NCBI GenBank assembly: GCA_030681145.1
Contig: JAUXXK010000402.1
Span: 1 to 5,791 of the forward strand
Direction: 5' to 3'
DNA length: 5,791 nucleotides
Source of the DNA: Methanobacteriaceae archaeon
GTDB taxonomy: Archaea; Methanobacteriota; Methanobacteria; Methanobacteriales; Methanobacteriaceae
The translations under genes and the position numbers were made by a program. Under the pieces are notes generated by a model that had not been told where the DNA came from, made no database searches, and saw nothing but the letters and a program-made list of their open reading frames with translations. The stretch's first letter is position 1; the number at the start of each line of letters is the position of its first letter. Shown here one piece after another: positions 5,469 through 5,791 of this stretch.

Positions 5469-5540
5469 TACATATAATACAATTTTAGTCCATACCTCAT
5501 TTAATGAGTAATATATTAAATATTTTTTTAGAGTATTTAA

Positions 5541-5551
5541 AAAGAAAAAAA
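5541..5551 (-). terminator. T-tract terminator of the surface-protein gene
   Basis: About 40 bases past the stop at 5591 the minus strand reads a long T-rich run, the complement of AAAGAAAAAAA. The flanking repeat GTATGGA (5552-5558) with TCCATAC (5489-5495) brackets it together with two smaller stems. Confidence 0.4.
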
Positions 5552-5590
5552 GTATGGAAATAGATTTTTGCGTTTTACCCATTCCCAATT

Positions 5591-5791
5591 TTAGTTTTTA
5601 GTTTGTTTTATTACAAATCCAGCCATTATCAGTAACGCAGCTAAAATTAAAGGCATTATTGGAGCACCAGTAGATTGCATTGGCACTTCTTGCGCGCTGA
5701 TAAGTGATATAGACGATTGTCCAGCAGCAGAACTTGAAGGTACAAATACTGTTGCGGTTGCTGTCTGGCCAGGTATTGATGCAATATTAAC
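5591..5791 (-). CDS. C-terminal fragment of a membrane-anchored, probably surface protein
   Basis: The last 66 codons of a gene entering from the right edge are visible; its start lies outside the window. The fragment opens with a Ser/Thr/Ala/Val-rich, beta-like extracellular stretch (about residues 1-35, including PGQTATATVFVPSSSAAG). It then has a Gln-Ser-Thr-Gly-Ala-Pro turn (39-44), a single hydrophobic segment (IMPLILAALLIMAGFVI, about 45-61) and a short basic tail, KQTKN. This layout of Ser/Thr-rich stalk, TGxP, one membrane helix and positive end is the usual C-terminal anchor of secreted adhesin-like or repeat proteins in Methanobacteriales. The protein would sit outside the cell with its tail in the cytoplasm. 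The main domain cannot be identified. The frame is open without interruption and ends in TAA, followed by a T-rich terminator. Confidence 0.75.
   Translation of the reverse strand, partial: VNIASIPGQTATATVFVPSSSAAGQSSISLISAQEVPMQSTGAPIMPLILAALLIMAGFVIKQTKN

Larger units (their letters stand above)
5230..5590. other. Gene-free spacer with hairpins
   Basis: I see no reading frame of useful length on either strand. The stretch is AT-rich. It holds a clear hairpin at 5437-5468, a nested set of inverted repeats at 5489-5558, and A-runs at 5541-5551 that would be T-tracts for the minus-strand surface-protein gene. No promoter could be assigned with confidence. Confidence 0.5.

Overview
The window looks like a piece of an AT-rich archaeal chromosome, most likely a methanogen of the Methanobacterium group. 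This is inferred from very low GC, TTTATATA-type TATA boxes, GGAGG/GGTGA ribosome binding sites, T-tract terminators, a small stand-alone PRC-barrel protein, a soluble multi-PAS histidine kinase and a surface-protein tail of the kind common in Methanobacteriales. No rRNA, tRNA, CRISPR array or insertion sequence was seen.

Layout from left to right. Positions 1-414 are gene-poor and hold a possible small transcribed element ending in a hairpin plus T-tract, then the promoter of a PRC-barrel gene (424-663, +). A hemerythrin-type HHE protein follows (792-1223, +). It converges, with a 32-base gap, on a 699-residue PAS-PAS-PAS histidine kinase (1256-3355, -). About 210 bases upstream of the kinase, on the same strand, lies a 274-residue heptahelical protein that I identify as a heliorhodopsin (3566-4390, -). 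A 211-base divergent promoter region separates it from a SOUL-family heme-binding protein (4602-5210, +). A 380-base gene-poor stretch with hairpins and terminators follows. The right edge cuts through the 3' end of a membrane-anchored, probably surface-exposed protein (5591-5791, -).

The heliorhodopsin is the most striking gene. It has the Schiff-base lysine in TM7 (K259), the TM3 glutamate counterion (E124), both histidines of the heliorhodopsin core (H31, H98), and the family stretches in TM4, TM5 and TM6. In a strictly anaerobic methanogen such a retinal protein would be unexpected, because the known carotenoid cleavage to retinal needs O2. No retinal-biosynthesis gene is in view.

The surrounding genes are a multi-PAS kinase with a phytochrome-type HisKA core, a SOUL tetrapyrrole-binding protein and a hemerythrin. 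They allow the hypothesis of a light/oxygen/redox-responsive locus. Every functional link between them is inference from adjacency and gene orientation. The kinase appears to have its own promoter, and it also shares its direction with the heliorhodopsin gene.
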